A stretch of DNA of 31,432 bases, from positions 1-31,432 of the forward strand of contig JAEXHA010000054.1 of assembly GCA_023450335.1 (NCBI GenBank), written 5' to 3'. The stretch's first letter is position 1. Each line of letters starts with the position of its first letter. The stretch comes from Actinomycetes bacterium. GTDB taxonomy: Bacteria > Actinomycetota > Actinomycetes > Actinomycetales > Microbacteriaceae. A model generated the notes under the pieces. That model was not told the origin of the DNA. It made no database searches and was given only the letters and a program-made list of their open reading frames with translations. Shown here piece by piece: positions 7,803 to 14,482 of the stretch. The translations under genes were made by a program, and so were the position numbers.

Positions 7803-9110
7803 GTGAGCGAGAGCCCCGAGGTGAAGGCGTCGCGGCGTCGACAGCCCGTCGCCCGTCACGGCATCCTGACATCCCCCAACCCGCTCGTGCAGCTGTTGCA
7901 GGTGCTGACGGCCGTCGTGGCGGTGGTCATCGTCAGCGCGCTGGTGGTCGGCGGCTTCGCGGTGTGGGACTCGGCGCGTGCACTCGATGAGAGCGGCGTG
8001 TCGATCGGCGACGATGAATCGACGCTGCCGCCCACGCTCGGTGAGATCGAGGGCGGCGTGAACGTGCTGGTCGTGGGCACCGACTCGTGCGAGGGGCAAG
8101 ACCTCGAGCTGTTCCCCCGGTGCAAGCACGACGACGGCGGTGAGCGCAACGACGTCACCATGCTCGTGCACATCAGCGACGACCCGCGCCGCGTCACCGT
8201 CGTCTCCTTCCCCCGCGACATGGTGGTGCCGATTCCGTCGTGCCCCGACGGCGAGGGCGGCCACTACTCGGCCATGAGTGGTCAGATGATCAACTCGTCG
8301 TACATGTACGGCGGGCTGCCGTGCACCGTGCTCACCGTCGAGGAGCTCACCGGCGTCGACATCCAGTACGCGGCGGCCATCCGGTGGACCGGCGTCATCA
8401 ACATGTCCGACGCCATCGGCGGCGTCGATGTGTGTGTCGAAGATGACATCAGCGACAAGCACACCGGCCTGGACCTGACTGCCGGCGACCACACCCTGGT
8501 CGGCAACGAGGCGCTGCAGTTCCTGCGCATCCGCCACGGCATCGGCGACGGCTCCGATCTCGGTCGCATCTCGAACCAGCAGCAGTTCATGAGCTCGATG
8601 GTGCGCAAGCTGCAGTCCGGTGGCGTGCTGGGCAACCCTGCCACTCTGCTCAACCTCGCCACAACCGCGGTGCGCCAGGTGAACCAGGGGCAGCTTGTGC
8701 TCAGCAGCACCCTGACCAACCCGCAGCGCATGGTCCAGATCGCCATGGCGGTGCGCAACGTCAAGTACGAGGACATCGTGTTCGTGCAGTACCCGACCGC
8801 GTACGCGACCGGTGGTTCGCGCGTCGTGCCCGTGTATGACGCGGCCGAGGTGCTGTTCACGGCCCTGGAGGAGAACAAGGCGCTCACCCTCACCGGTGAG
8901 GCCAGCGGTGGGCACGGTGTCGAGGTGGTCGGTGAGGCCGAGGCTCCCGGCGGTGGCACCACCACCACGCCCGATCCCGAAGTGACTCCCGGTGACGAAG
9001 AGACTCCCGCAGCCGGTGAGACCCCCGCTGCCGACGACTCGGTCGACCTGCCGGGTGTGATCCCGGGGCAGACAGCCGCACAGGTCACCTGCACGCGCGC
9101 CGAGCGCTGA
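7803..9110 (+). CDS. LCP (LytR-CpsA-Psr) family cell-wall glycopolymer ligase
   Basis: This 435-aa membrane-anchored enzyme should attach anionic glycopolymers such as teichoic or teichuronic-type chains to peptidoglycan outside the membrane. It has a short cytoplasmic N terminus, one transmembrane helix (about residues 31-55) and an LCP domain. Visible LCP motifs are NVLVVGTDSCE, RNDVTMLVHI with the active-site Asp, VSFPRDMVV with the Arg, and the ALQFLRIRHG...DLGRISNQQQFM helix. A Thr/Pro/Glu-rich tail (about residues 380-420) follows, ending with a short PGQTAAQVTC segment like a cut-down LytR C-terminal domain. The GTG at 7803 has a good ribosome site (AAAGGA) 5-10 bases upstream; an earlier in-frame start would lie inside the tRNA. 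It converges on a MarR gene. Confidence 0.92.
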   Translation: MSESPEVKASRRRQPVARHGILTSPNPLVQLLQVLTAVVAVVIVSALVVGGFAVWDSARALDESGVSIGDDESTLPPTLGEIEGGVNVLVVGTDSCEGQDLELFPRCKHDDGGERNDVTMLVHISDDPRRVTVVSFPRDMVVPIPSCPDGEGGHYSAMSGQMINSSYMYGGLPCTVLTVEELTGVDIQYAAAIRWTGVINMSDAIGGVDVCVEDDISDKHTGLDLTAGDHTLVGNEALQFLRIRHGIGDGSDLGRISNQQQFMSSMVRKLQSGGVLGNPATLLNLATTAVRQVNQGQLVLSSTLTNPQRMVQIAMAVRNVKYEDIVFVQYPTAYATGGSRVVPVYDAAEVLFTALEENKALTLTGEASGGHGVEVVGEAEAPGGGTTTTPDPEVTPGDEETPAAGETPAADDSVDLPGVIPGQTAAQVTCTRAER

Positions 9111-9174
9111 GCAAGACGAGGGATGCCGGGCCGGCACGGCCGGCACGGTCGCGGCCGCGATGGCGTGAGTGGTG

Positions 9175-9690
9175 TCAGGTGGTCGTGGTGCGCGCGGCGA
9201 GGCCGTCGAGTGCGTCGGTGAGCTGATTGATGACAGCGGCCGCGATCTCCGCCTCCGCCGGGGGCAGACCCTCGATGACCTCGACGACGGTCGCGTGGTG
9301 CGCGCCGAACACGCGGTCGACGTGGCCGATCGCCTCTTCCGTGGGGACGAGGAAATGTGCGCGGCGGTCGCGGGGGTGCTGCTGTCTGGTGACATAACCG
9401 CGGCGCACGAGACGATCGACCACGTTGGTCACCGTGGCGCTGGAGGTGTCCAGCATGACCATGAGGTCTTTGGGGCTGATATCGCGCTGTTCACGGTGCC
9501 CTTGCACCAGATATCGCAGCGCGCTGAGGTCGAGTGTCGCCATTCCCGAGGCGTTGCGGGACCGGTCCGCCTGCACCCTCTCCGAGTTGCGGAAATGCAG
9601 GATCGCCGTGCTGAGCAGGCGTCCTGATTCGGTGCTCGGCTGCTCCGCGTAGAGGTGTTCACCCTCGTGAAGTACGACCGTCTTCGGCAT
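9175..9690 (-). CDS. MarR-family transcriptional regulator
   Basis: This 171-aa winged-helix protein has the MarR layout: an N-terminal dimerisation helix, LSALRYLVQGHREQRDISP leading into the HTH, the recognition helix around TSSATVTNVVDRLVRRGYV, and the wing DRRAHFLVPTEEA, then C-terminal dimer helices. The first 35 residues are longer than usual and unconserved. The ATG at 9690 has a strong ribosome site (AGGGGG) just upstream. It is divergent from the small-gene run starting at 9845; the gap between holds direct and inverted repeats that are natural operator candidates, so autoregulation plus control of that run is the simplest model. The ligand is unknown. Confidence 0.88.
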   Translation of the reverse strand: MPKTVVLHEGEHLYAEQPSTESGRLLSTAILHFRNSERVQADRSRNASGMATLDLSALRYLVQGHREQRDISPKDLMVMLDTSSATVTNVVDRLVRRGYVTRQQHPRDRRAHFLVPTEEAIGHVDRVFGAHHATVVEVIEGLPPAEAEIAAAVINQLTDALDGLAARTTTT

Positions 9691-9736
9691 GCGACCCCCT
9701 CAGTAGTCCCTGATCATGTGCCGATGAATCCCATTT

Positions 9737-9825
9737 GCGAACTCCAGCGTACCGTACGCGAACTATGAAAACTAGCAAGTAGTACACCAATCGTGATACA
9801 TATTTACTTAGTTACCTAGTTGGTG
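9737..9825. promoter_or_regulatory. Repeat-rich intergenic control region between MarR gene and small-gene run
   Basis: This segment is much richer in A/T than its surroundings and contains several symmetric elements. GCGAACT occurs twice in direct orientation, at 9737-9743 and 9758-9764, exactly 21 bp apart (two helical turns). Between them lies the palindrome GCGTAC-C-GTACGC (9747-9759). Further right, CACCAA (9785-9790) is inverted as TTGGTG (9820-9825), and inside is the interrupted palindrome ACTTAGTTACCTAGT (9806-9820), which looks like a MarR box. These are presumably binding sites for the MarR protein and possibly another factor. I could not fix a promoter for either direction with confidence. 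Confidence 0.6.
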
Positions 9826-9844
9826 CGAGAAATGGGAGAACAGA

Positions 9845-10009
9845 ATGCTTCAGAACGTTCGATCGACCGAGACGCACGAAGCCCCGGTGGCTGCACCGTT
9901 CGTGGCTCTTGGGGTTGACCTTGTGCCCCAGGTGCGTCCGTTGCGACAGGGCGGTCTCAGCGACCTGCTCGCCCTCCGGCGTCGCGACCGCCGCCACCGC
10001 GCGGCGTGA
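9845..10009 (+). CDS. Small basic protein of unknown function (54 aa)
   Basis: An ATG with a good ribosome site (GGGAG at 9834-9838) opens a 54-codon frame ending in TGA at 10007. The product begins MLQNVRSTETHEAPVAAPFV, has a short hydrophobic middle (FVALGVDLVPQV) and a strongly basic C terminus (LLALRRRDRRHRAA). I do not recognise the family and see no signal peptide, membrane helix or Cys motif. It is the first gene after the repeat-rich control region and lies 46 bases before the DUF7882-type gene, so it is probably translated as the leader gene of that operon. The placement and ribosome site support it more than its sequence does. Confidence 0.55.
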   Translation: MLQNVRSTETHEAPVAAPFVALGVDLVPQVRPLRQGGLSDLLALRRRDRRHRAA

Positions 10010-10055
10010 TACGCCGGTTCCCGGCATCCACCACCCACACGATAGGAGCGCTGAC

Positions 10056-10394
10056 ATGGGACAGTTGCATTACGGATACGGCAGTGAGCCGCTGAACATT
10101 CCGGATCGAGTGCTCGCACACCTGCGGGTTGTGACGACGACCAAACTGCGGCGGCAGGAGAGCTTTCCGCTGACGCTGCTCTACCCGGACGAGAGCGGCC
10201 CCGGCCGCACAACGCTGTGGATGCACGCCGCGATTCCGCTGCGTTTCGAGTTCGACTGCGCAGAGGCGGAAGGTATCGAGCGCGAGTTCCTTCAGCAGCT
10301 GGGTGAGGAGGCGAACTCGGCGAACGGCATCGTGATCGACGGCCGCGCCGAGACCCCCATCGAGATGACGTCGCGCAAGCCGGTGGCAGCGTGA
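10056..10394 (+). CDS. DUF7882-type small protein (Microbacteriaceae family)
   Basis: This 112-aa protein opens MGQLHYGYGSEPLNIPDRVL and contains LRVVTTTKLRRQESFPLTL and TTLWMHAAIPLRFEFD. I recall this pattern from a short family common in Microbacterium and relatives (DUF7882), often deposited as 'ATP-dependent DNA ligase'. No ligase KxDG motif or nucleotidyltransferase domain is present and the protein is far too short, so that label should not be used. The real function is unknown. The ATG has a good ribosome site (TAGGAG at 10043-10048). Its stop overlaps the next GTG start, so it is translationally coupled to the 87-aa gene. It is probably under control of the divergent MarR protein. Confidence 0.75.
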   Translation: MGQLHYGYGSEPLNIPDRVLAHLRVVTTTKLRRQESFPLTLLYPDESGPGRTTLWMHAAIPLRFEFDCAEAEGIEREFLQQLGEEANSANGIVIDGRAETPIEMTSRKPVAA

Positions 10395-10654
10395 GCACCG
10401 CCGGGCTGACAGCAATGTCGGCAACATCACGCCTCATCCTCGACCCGCTGGACAAGGATGCGTGGCGATTGCGGGATCTCGCCGTCGACCCGGCGGACGC
10501 CGCGAGCGTCGTCGCCTACGTCGAGCGACCCCGCAAAGGGCGCTACGAAGTGACCTGGCTGTCGGATGGCCCGACTACCGAAGTCCTTCCCAACCCCGAT
10601 GTGCTCTTCCGTCGCGCGGAGGAGATGCTGCGTGGAGGGGAGGTGGTGCACTGA
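10391..10654 (+). CDS. Hypothetical protein (87 aa) in the DUF7882 operon
   Basis: The GTG at 10391 overlaps the upstream stop by four bases (GTGA). The product has LRDLAVDPADAASVVAYVER and a C-terminal YEVTWLSDGPTTEVLPNPDVLFRRAEEML segment, a compact alpha/beta layout that I do not recognise. An in-frame ATG at 10415 could be used instead, but the overlap favours the GTG. Codon third positions are strongly G/C, like real genes here. Stop and next start overlap as TGATG. No signal peptide or membrane helix is seen. Membership in the MarR-linked operon is the only functional clue. Confidence 0.7.
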   Translation: MSTAGLTAMSATSRLILDPLDKDAWRLRDLAVDPADAASVVAYVERPRKGRYEVTWLSDGPTTEVLPNPDVLFRRAEEMLRGGEVVH

Positions 10655-10755
10655 TGGACGAGCTGGACGACCAGGTGGACGAGTTCGAAGACGCGCTGGA
10701 GCGCGAGTGGCGCCTCATCTACGGGATCCCCTCCGACGAGCCGGCTGCGGCCTGA
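10654..10755 (+). CDS. Very small acidic protein (33 aa), last gene of the operon
   Basis: ATG at 10654 overlaps the preceding stop by one base (TGATG). The 33-residue product is highly acidic (MDELDDQVDEFEDALEREW in its first half) and could form a single amphipathic helix, then ends IYGIPSDEPAAA. The GAGG-containing run just upstream (10633-10644) may serve as ribosome site, though reinitiation after the overlapping stop is enough. I do not know the family. Its acidity contrasts with the basic 54-aa protein at the operon start, so the two could interact, but that is speculation. Confidence 0.55.
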   Translation: MDELDDQVDEFEDALEREWRLIYGIPSDEPAAA

Positions 10756-10784
10756 CCCCGCACGGGCGTCTCGCTCACTTCGGC

Positions 10785-10824
10785 TATGATTGCTGAGCGT
10801 GTCCGTGCTTTTCTGCACTCGGAC
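10785..10824 (+). promoter_or_regulatory. Putative -10 box and leader hairpin before tRNA-Ser(GCT)
   Basis: TATGAT at 10785-10790 is the best -10 in the gap after the 33-aa gene; no clear -35 accompanies it. Immediately downstream GTCCG (10801-10805) pairs with CGGAC (10820-10824), with TGC/GCA inside and a TTTTCT loop. This hairpin would sit in the pre-tRNA leader just before the RNase P cleavage site. It lacks a 3' U-tract, so it is unlikely to be a terminator for the small-gene operon. Confidence 0.45.
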
Positions 10825-10828
10825 ACCT

Positions 10829-10917
10829 GGAGACGTCGCATAGTCAGGCCTAGTGCACCACCCTGCTAAGGTGGAGTCCCCGTAAGGGGACCGAGGGTTC
10901 AAATCCCTCCGTCTCCG
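10829..10917 (+). tRNA. tRNA-Ser (anticodon GCT)
   Basis: An 89-nt class II tRNA. Acceptor GGAGACG (10829-10835) pairs with CGTCTCC (10910-10916), discriminator G at 10917, CCA not encoded. The anticodon stem CCACC/GGTGG holds loop CTGCTAA with anticodon GCT at 10865-10867, reading AGC and AGU. A long variable arm (AGTCCCCGTAAGGGGAC) and T loop TTCAAAT are present. It is followed directly by an intrinsic terminator. Confidence 0.95.
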
Positions 10918-10921
10918 CGGA

Positions 10922-10947
10922 AAAACCCCCGGCCTGCCGGGGGTTTT
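10922..10947 (+). terminator. Intrinsic terminator of tRNA-Ser(GCT)
   Basis: AAAACCCCCGG (10922-10932) pairs perfectly with CCGGGGGTTTT (10937-10947) around a CCTG loop; the T run follows the stem. It starts five bases after the tRNA. Because the stem also has an A run on its left, it could stop transcription of the converging DUF5701 gene as well. Confidence 0.9.
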
Positions 10948-11012
10948 CTCGTTGCGGCTAGAAGGGCGATCGGTGATGTCCGGGATCGATGCAGGTGCCG
11001 GCCGTGGCTCGG

Positions 11013-11726
11013 TCAACAGGCGCGGCGGGAGCCAGACGCGAATCCGAGCCACGTGTGCCGGTTGTTCCACCAGCACCAGCCCAGCTTCGCAGCGCCCTGA
11101 TGACCGCGGCCGTCCCTTCCCGTGCCGTTCGATATCCAGAGTGCGGGCGTACGCGAGTCGAACCCTTTCGCCGTTCGCCGACGGGAACCGATCATCATGT
11201 AGCAGGCGTTGCGATCGAGGACAGCAGGAAGCTGCAATGCCCAATGCACGCCTTCGACGACGGTGAACGGTGTACGCGCGGCACTCGACAACGCTTCGTG
11301 AGCCTCCGCCGGAGACCAGTTGCGCATGTCATCCCCGCGCCGGGGGTCTTCGATCGCGTAAACAGTCGTGGTCGGGACCGCTACGTCGGGAGCCGGCAGG
11401 AATTCGTCGATGTCCTCCCAATCGACCACGACGAAGCCGTCCAGCTCCCGCTCATTGACTGTGCGCTTGAGGTGCGGAACAAGTGCTCTCACCGCCAAGG
11501 CCCGGTCCGATACGACAAGCAGCGCTCCTGGAGCGACACGCCGTTGCAGATCGATGGCCGCATCACGCAACTCATCGGCAGTAAGCGTGCTGCCGATGTC
11601 GTCCAGAAGGCCCGTCGCGATCAGACGTTCGGCTTGCTCCGCCAGCGGCGGCAACCCCGGTACAACCATCTCCGACACCGCACCCGAAGTTGTGACGTCA
11701 GTCTTCTTCGCGATCGTTTCGTCCAC
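11013..11726 (-). CDS. DUF5701-like protein
   Basis: This 237-aa protein has no clear catalytic motif. It ends with RTPALWISNGTGRDG...GAAKLGWCWWNNRHTWLGFAS, a stretch I associate with DUF5701, a family of actinobacterial proteins of unknown function. An N-terminal helical region (LAEQAERLIATGLLDDIG) precedes an alpha/beta middle with GALLVVSDRALAVRALVPHL. The GTG at 11726 has a good ribosome site (GAGGAG, five bases away); an ATG at 11731 is out of frame. Third-position G/C use looks lower than in neighbouring genes, which hints at later acquisition, and the gene lies right beside a tRNA gene. It converges on tRNA-Ser(GCT). Confidence 0.7.
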   Translation of the reverse strand: MDETIAKKTDVTTSGAVSEMVVPGLPPLAEQAERLIATGLLDDIGSTLTADELRDAAIDLQRRVAPGALLVVSDRALAVRALVPHLKRTVNERELDGFVVVDWEDIDEFLPAPDVAVPTTTVYAIEDPRRGDDMRNWSPAEAHEALSSAARTPFTVVEGVHWALQLPAVLDRNACYMMIGSRRRTAKGFDSRTPALWISNGTGRDGRGHQGAAKLGWCWWNNRHTWLGFASGSRRAC

Positions 11727-12040
11727 ACCATCTCCTCAGCGATCGAAGTCAAACGACTTCCAACGACAATGAGCGCCCGACTATTCCCCCGTGACGCCAG
11801 AGACGTCACGTCGAGTCGCGGACGCGATCGGTGACGAGAACTCGTTCACGCACGCCCGCTCCTGCGGCGTCAAGTGGGAGCATCAAGAGGTTCTGATGTC
11901 GGCGGCTGAACGCTTCCGGTCGTGGGCTCCGATCGCCGGGCCGCAAACCCGATAGCTTGGTCGCGGGGGAGTGCGTCCCCCGACATTTCGCGGCGGCCGA
12001 GGACGGATCGCCACGTGATCTGGGCTCGTGGGAGGCTTCG
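11727..12040. other. 314-bp stretch without a convincing gene
   Basis: This gap separates two divergent genes and should hold both promoters. Two inverted repeats are visible: GAAGTC-aaac-GACTTC (11745-11760), just upstream of the ribosome site of the DUF5701 gene, and GTGACG-N7-CGTCAC (11791-11809). A 54-codon frame from GTG 11791 to TAG 11955 is open (it includes SFTHARSCGVKWEHQEVL), but it has no ribosome site and only about three quarters of its codons end in G or C, so I do not call it a gene. TAGCTT at 11953-11958 is a possible -10 for the cutinase gene. Confidence 0.4.
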
Positions 12041-14482
12041 GTGGTGCGCGCGCGGTCGGTGAAGAGAGCATGGTGGATCGTCGGATCGGCCGCGGCGGCA
12101 GCCGTGGCGTTGGTCGTGACCTACTTCGTCGTCTTCGCCCAGCCTGACTACGGCCGGTTCGAACAACGTATCGAGGCGCGATGTGCACCGTTGGTCGTCC
12201 TGGCCTTTCGCGGCAGCGGCGAAGGCAACCTCACCCCGGGTGAGACGAGCAACACCGGCGCGCCGTACCGTTACGGCGACTCGGAACTGGTCACCAACGG
12301 GTGGGAGGGCGTCACGCTCGACGGGCTCTTCGACGCGCTGTCGACGACCGAGTATGAGGGGTTCCGCGCCGATCAGATCCCGGTGGTTCCGATCGGCCCG
12401 GCCAGTGCGGAGGAGCCGTTCGGCTACGACGCGATCGCCGCCGTCACCGAGGCCAGCAGCCTGGAGTCGGCCTTCACGTTCTCATCCTCCAAGCTTCTGC
12501 AGTCGGCCACTCGGGGCGCCGAAGCGGCGACCTACCTGATCGCGGACTATCTGCGCGTCGCCGAGGGGTGCCCCATCGAGCCGAAGTTCGTGGTGGCCGG
12601 GTACTCGCAGGGCGCCATGGCGGCGCGCCACACGGCCGAGCTCAATCCCGACAGTGTCATCGGTGTCGTGAACATCGGTGACCCGTACCAGAAGCCCAAC
12701 GGTCTGGGCGTGCGGGCGGAAGGTGCGGGCGGCATCGGCATCATCCGGTGGAAGGCTGACGTGCTGCAGGCCGAGGCGCTCGACGCCTACTACCGGGCGC
12801 GCGACCTGGGTTCAGCGATCTGCCACGCGGGCGACCCGATCTGCGAGTTCAGCCCACTCGAGGGGCTCCTCAAGCTGGCCACGGGCCTGTATGGCGAGCA
12901 CCTCGACTATTACTCCGACCTCTTCCCGCACGAGGCGAAGGAGGACGCGGAGGCCATCGCCCGGCTCGCATATCTGCGCTGGCAGCTGGCGTATGAAGCG
13001 ATGGATGCCGGCGAGTCACTGTCGTTTCAGGACGCTGCCGCCGCCGGTGCGCAGACCGAGCTGCGCGCCGTGTCGCTGTCCTATGCCGGGGTGCCCACCC
13101 TCGTATCGGCGTTCCGTCCGGCCCACCTCGGTGCCGGGGTCACCTACGAGTTCGATCTCGACGACGACGGCGATTTCGAGACGCTGTCGAGCACCGGCCT
13201 GGTGTGGGTCACGTTCGACGACGAGGGCCCGCACCCGATCAGTGTGCGCGTGACCGACGACGCGGGCCAGACTGAGCAGCAGCACGTGACCATCCCCGTC
13301 GCACCGCCGGGCGACATCACGTTCACCGGCGACGGCGTCATCGACCCCGTCACCGCGTCCGGCCCTGAGCCGGCGCCCGCTCCGGCGCCAGCGCCCGCTC
13401 CTGTACCGGCTCCCAGCCCGAGTCCGAGCCCCGCGCCGCAGCCCGCGCCGCGCCCGAGTCCGGCCCCGACACCTGCGCCGACGCCGACGCCTACGCCGAG
13501 TCCGGCGCCCACTCCCACCCCGACGCCGTCCCCGACCCCGACCCCGTCTCCGACCCCGCCGCCGTCTCCGACCCCGACGCCGTCTCCGACTCCGACTCCG
13601 ACACCGACACCGACTCCGACTCCGACACCGGAACCCCCGGCGGTACCCGCAATCACGGTGGAGCCGTCGGCGGTCTCTCCGGGTGAGTCGCTGCGCCTCG
13701 CGGGCACCGGGTTCGCGCCCGGCACGCAGGTCTACGTCATGGGGCCCTGGTTCGAGTCGCTGGAGGTGATCGACAGCGCCGGCGGGTTCGTCGCGACGCA
13801 CGTCATCCCCGACGGGGCAGAGCCCGGTGAGCATGTCGTGGTCGTCACCGCCGACGAGCCCGAGGAATACCGGTTCGAAGCGCCCTTCACCGTGCTCCGG
13901 GCGCAGACTCCCGCGCCGACGGTGGTCTTCGACCCCGACCCTGTGCTGCCCGGCGGCACGCTGCACATCTCAGGCAGCGGTTTCGCCGCCGCCGAGGTGC
14001 AACTTGCATCCACCTGGTTCCAGGGCCTGGTGACTGTGGATACCACGGGCGGGTTCGCTGCCGATTTCCTGATCCCCGCCCAGGCGGAGCCTGGTCCCGT
14101 CGAGCTGTCAGTGACCCTGATCGAGCCGACCTTCCCTGACGAGCCGACCGGATACGCCTTCACCTACACCGTCGCCGAGCCGCCGGCCGTCGAGACACCG
14201 GTCGTGACGGTCAGCCCGTCCGCGGTTCTGCCCGGTCAGACGATGCTCGTGGAAGGCAGCGGCTTCCCGCCCTCCATGCCGATGTGGGTCGGCACGGACT
14301 GGACGGTGGGCCTCGAGATGTCGGATGCCGATGGAAACGTCTCTGCCGCCCTCGCCATACCGCAGGATGCGGCGCCCGGCGACTACGAGATCACCATCTC
14401 GAGCTACAACGACCATGTTCCCGAGCCGGAGTTCTCCTACAGCTACTCGTTCACCGTACTGAGCTGGTCTCAGCAGCCCTGA
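12041..14482 (+). CDS. Cutinase-family hydrolase with PKD-like domain, Pro-rich linker and three Ig-like repeats
   Basis: This 813-aa exported serine hydrolase has a basic N terminus and a hydrophobic segment at about residues 11-33 (signal peptide or anchor). A cutinase-type alpha/beta-hydrolase domain (about 45-345) follows with VVLAFRGSGEGN, the nucleophile elbow GYSQGA (Ser189), a GDPIC segment with likely catalytic Asp265, and GEHLDY with likely catalytic His287. A PKD-like domain with YEFDLDDDGDFET lies at about 368-425, a Pro/Thr/Ser/Ala linker at 441-537, and three IPT/TIG-like repeats start near 538, 626 and 720, each opening with P-x-A-V-x-P-G or a variant and a G-S/T-G-F turn. Cutinases cleave ester bonds in polyesters, lipids or acylated glycans; the substrate is unknown. 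There is no LPXTG motif. The GTG at 12041 follows GGAGG by five bases; an upstream TTG at 11957 lacks support. Confidence 0.85.
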   Translation: MVRARSVKRAWWIVGSAAAAAVALVVTYFVVFAQPDYGRFEQRIEARCAPLVVLAFRGSGEGNLTPGETSNTGAPYRYGDSELVTNGWEGVTLDGLFDALSTTEYEGFRADQIPVVPIGPASAEEPFGYDAIAAVTEASSLESAFTFSSSKLLQSATRGAEAATYLIADYLRVAEGCPIEPKFVVAGYSQGAMAARHTAELNPDSVIGVVNIGDPYQKPNGLGVRAEGAGGIGIIRWKADVLQAEALDAYYRARDLGSAICHAGDPICEFSPLEGLLKLATGLYGEHLDYYSDLFPHEAKEDAEAIARLAYLRWQLAYEAMDAGESLSFQDAAAAGAQTELRAVSLSYAGVPTLVSAFRPAHLGAGVTYEFDLDDDGDFETLSSTGLVWVTFDDEGPHPISVRVTDDAGQTEQQHVTIPVAPPGDITFTGDGVIDPVTASGPEPAPAPAPAPAPVPAPSPSPSPAPQPAPRPSPAPTPAPTPTPTPSPAPTPTPTPSPTPTPSPTPPPSPTPTPSPTPTPTPTPTPTPTPEPPAVPAITVEPSAVSPGESLRLAGTGFAPGTQVYVMGPWFESLEVIDSAGGFVATHVIPDGAEPGEHVVVVTADEPEEYRFEAPFTVLRAQTPAPTVVFDPDPVLPGGTLHISGSGFAAAEVQLASTWFQGLVTVDTTGGFAADFLIPAQAEPGPVELSVTLIEPTFPDEPTGYAFTYTVAEPPAVETPVVTVSPSAVLPGQTMLVEGSGFPPSMPMWVGTDWTVGLEMSDADGNVSAALAIPQDAAPGDYEITISSYNDHVPEPEFSYSYSFTVLSWSQQP
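13361..13651 (+). repeat. Low-complexity Pro-Thr/Pro-Ala/Pro-Ser coding repeat
   Basis: About 97 codons encode a near-regular alternation of Pro with Ala, Ser or Thr, built from CCG/CCC plus ACG/ACT/ACC, TCT/AGT and GCG units. The most regular part (about 13480-13630) is a degenerate six-base tandem repeat. It is the inter-domain linker of the cutinase-family protein, probably extended, able to span the cell wall and a candidate for O-glycosylation. Being repetitive, it may vary in length between strains. Confidence 0.85.

Noticed and set aside
9121..9165. GC-rich hairpins (CCGGCACGG direct repeat) between the LCP and MarR genes as a terminator
   Set aside because: Stem options exist, but there is no T-tract on either strand, so intrinsic termination is not supported.
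7587..9395. 602-codon minus-strand frame across tRNA-Ser and the LCP gene
   Set aside because: It would read through a tRNA gene and an intact LCP gene in antisense; no conserved motif is visible.
10056..10394. 'ATP-dependent DNA ligase' label for the 112-aa protein
   Set aside because: Too short and without the KxDG nucleotidyltransferase motif; the label appears to be a propagated misannotation.
11791..11955. 54-codon + strand frame from GTG 11791
   Set aside because: No ribosome site or -10 box, weaker third-position G/C bias and no recognised family. Mentioned within the spacer entry but not called as a gene.
11957..12040. TTG 11957 as start of the cutinase gene
   Set aside because: No ribosome site, no conserved sequence in the extra 28 codons, and the hydrophobic export segment is better placed from GTG 12041, which follows GGAGG.
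13144..13725. Minus-strand frame encoding a long Gly-Val repeat, resembling a PE-PGRS or silk-like protein
   Set aside because: It is the reverse complement of the Pro-Thr/Pro-Ala linker of the cutinase gene; no ribosome site or independent start.
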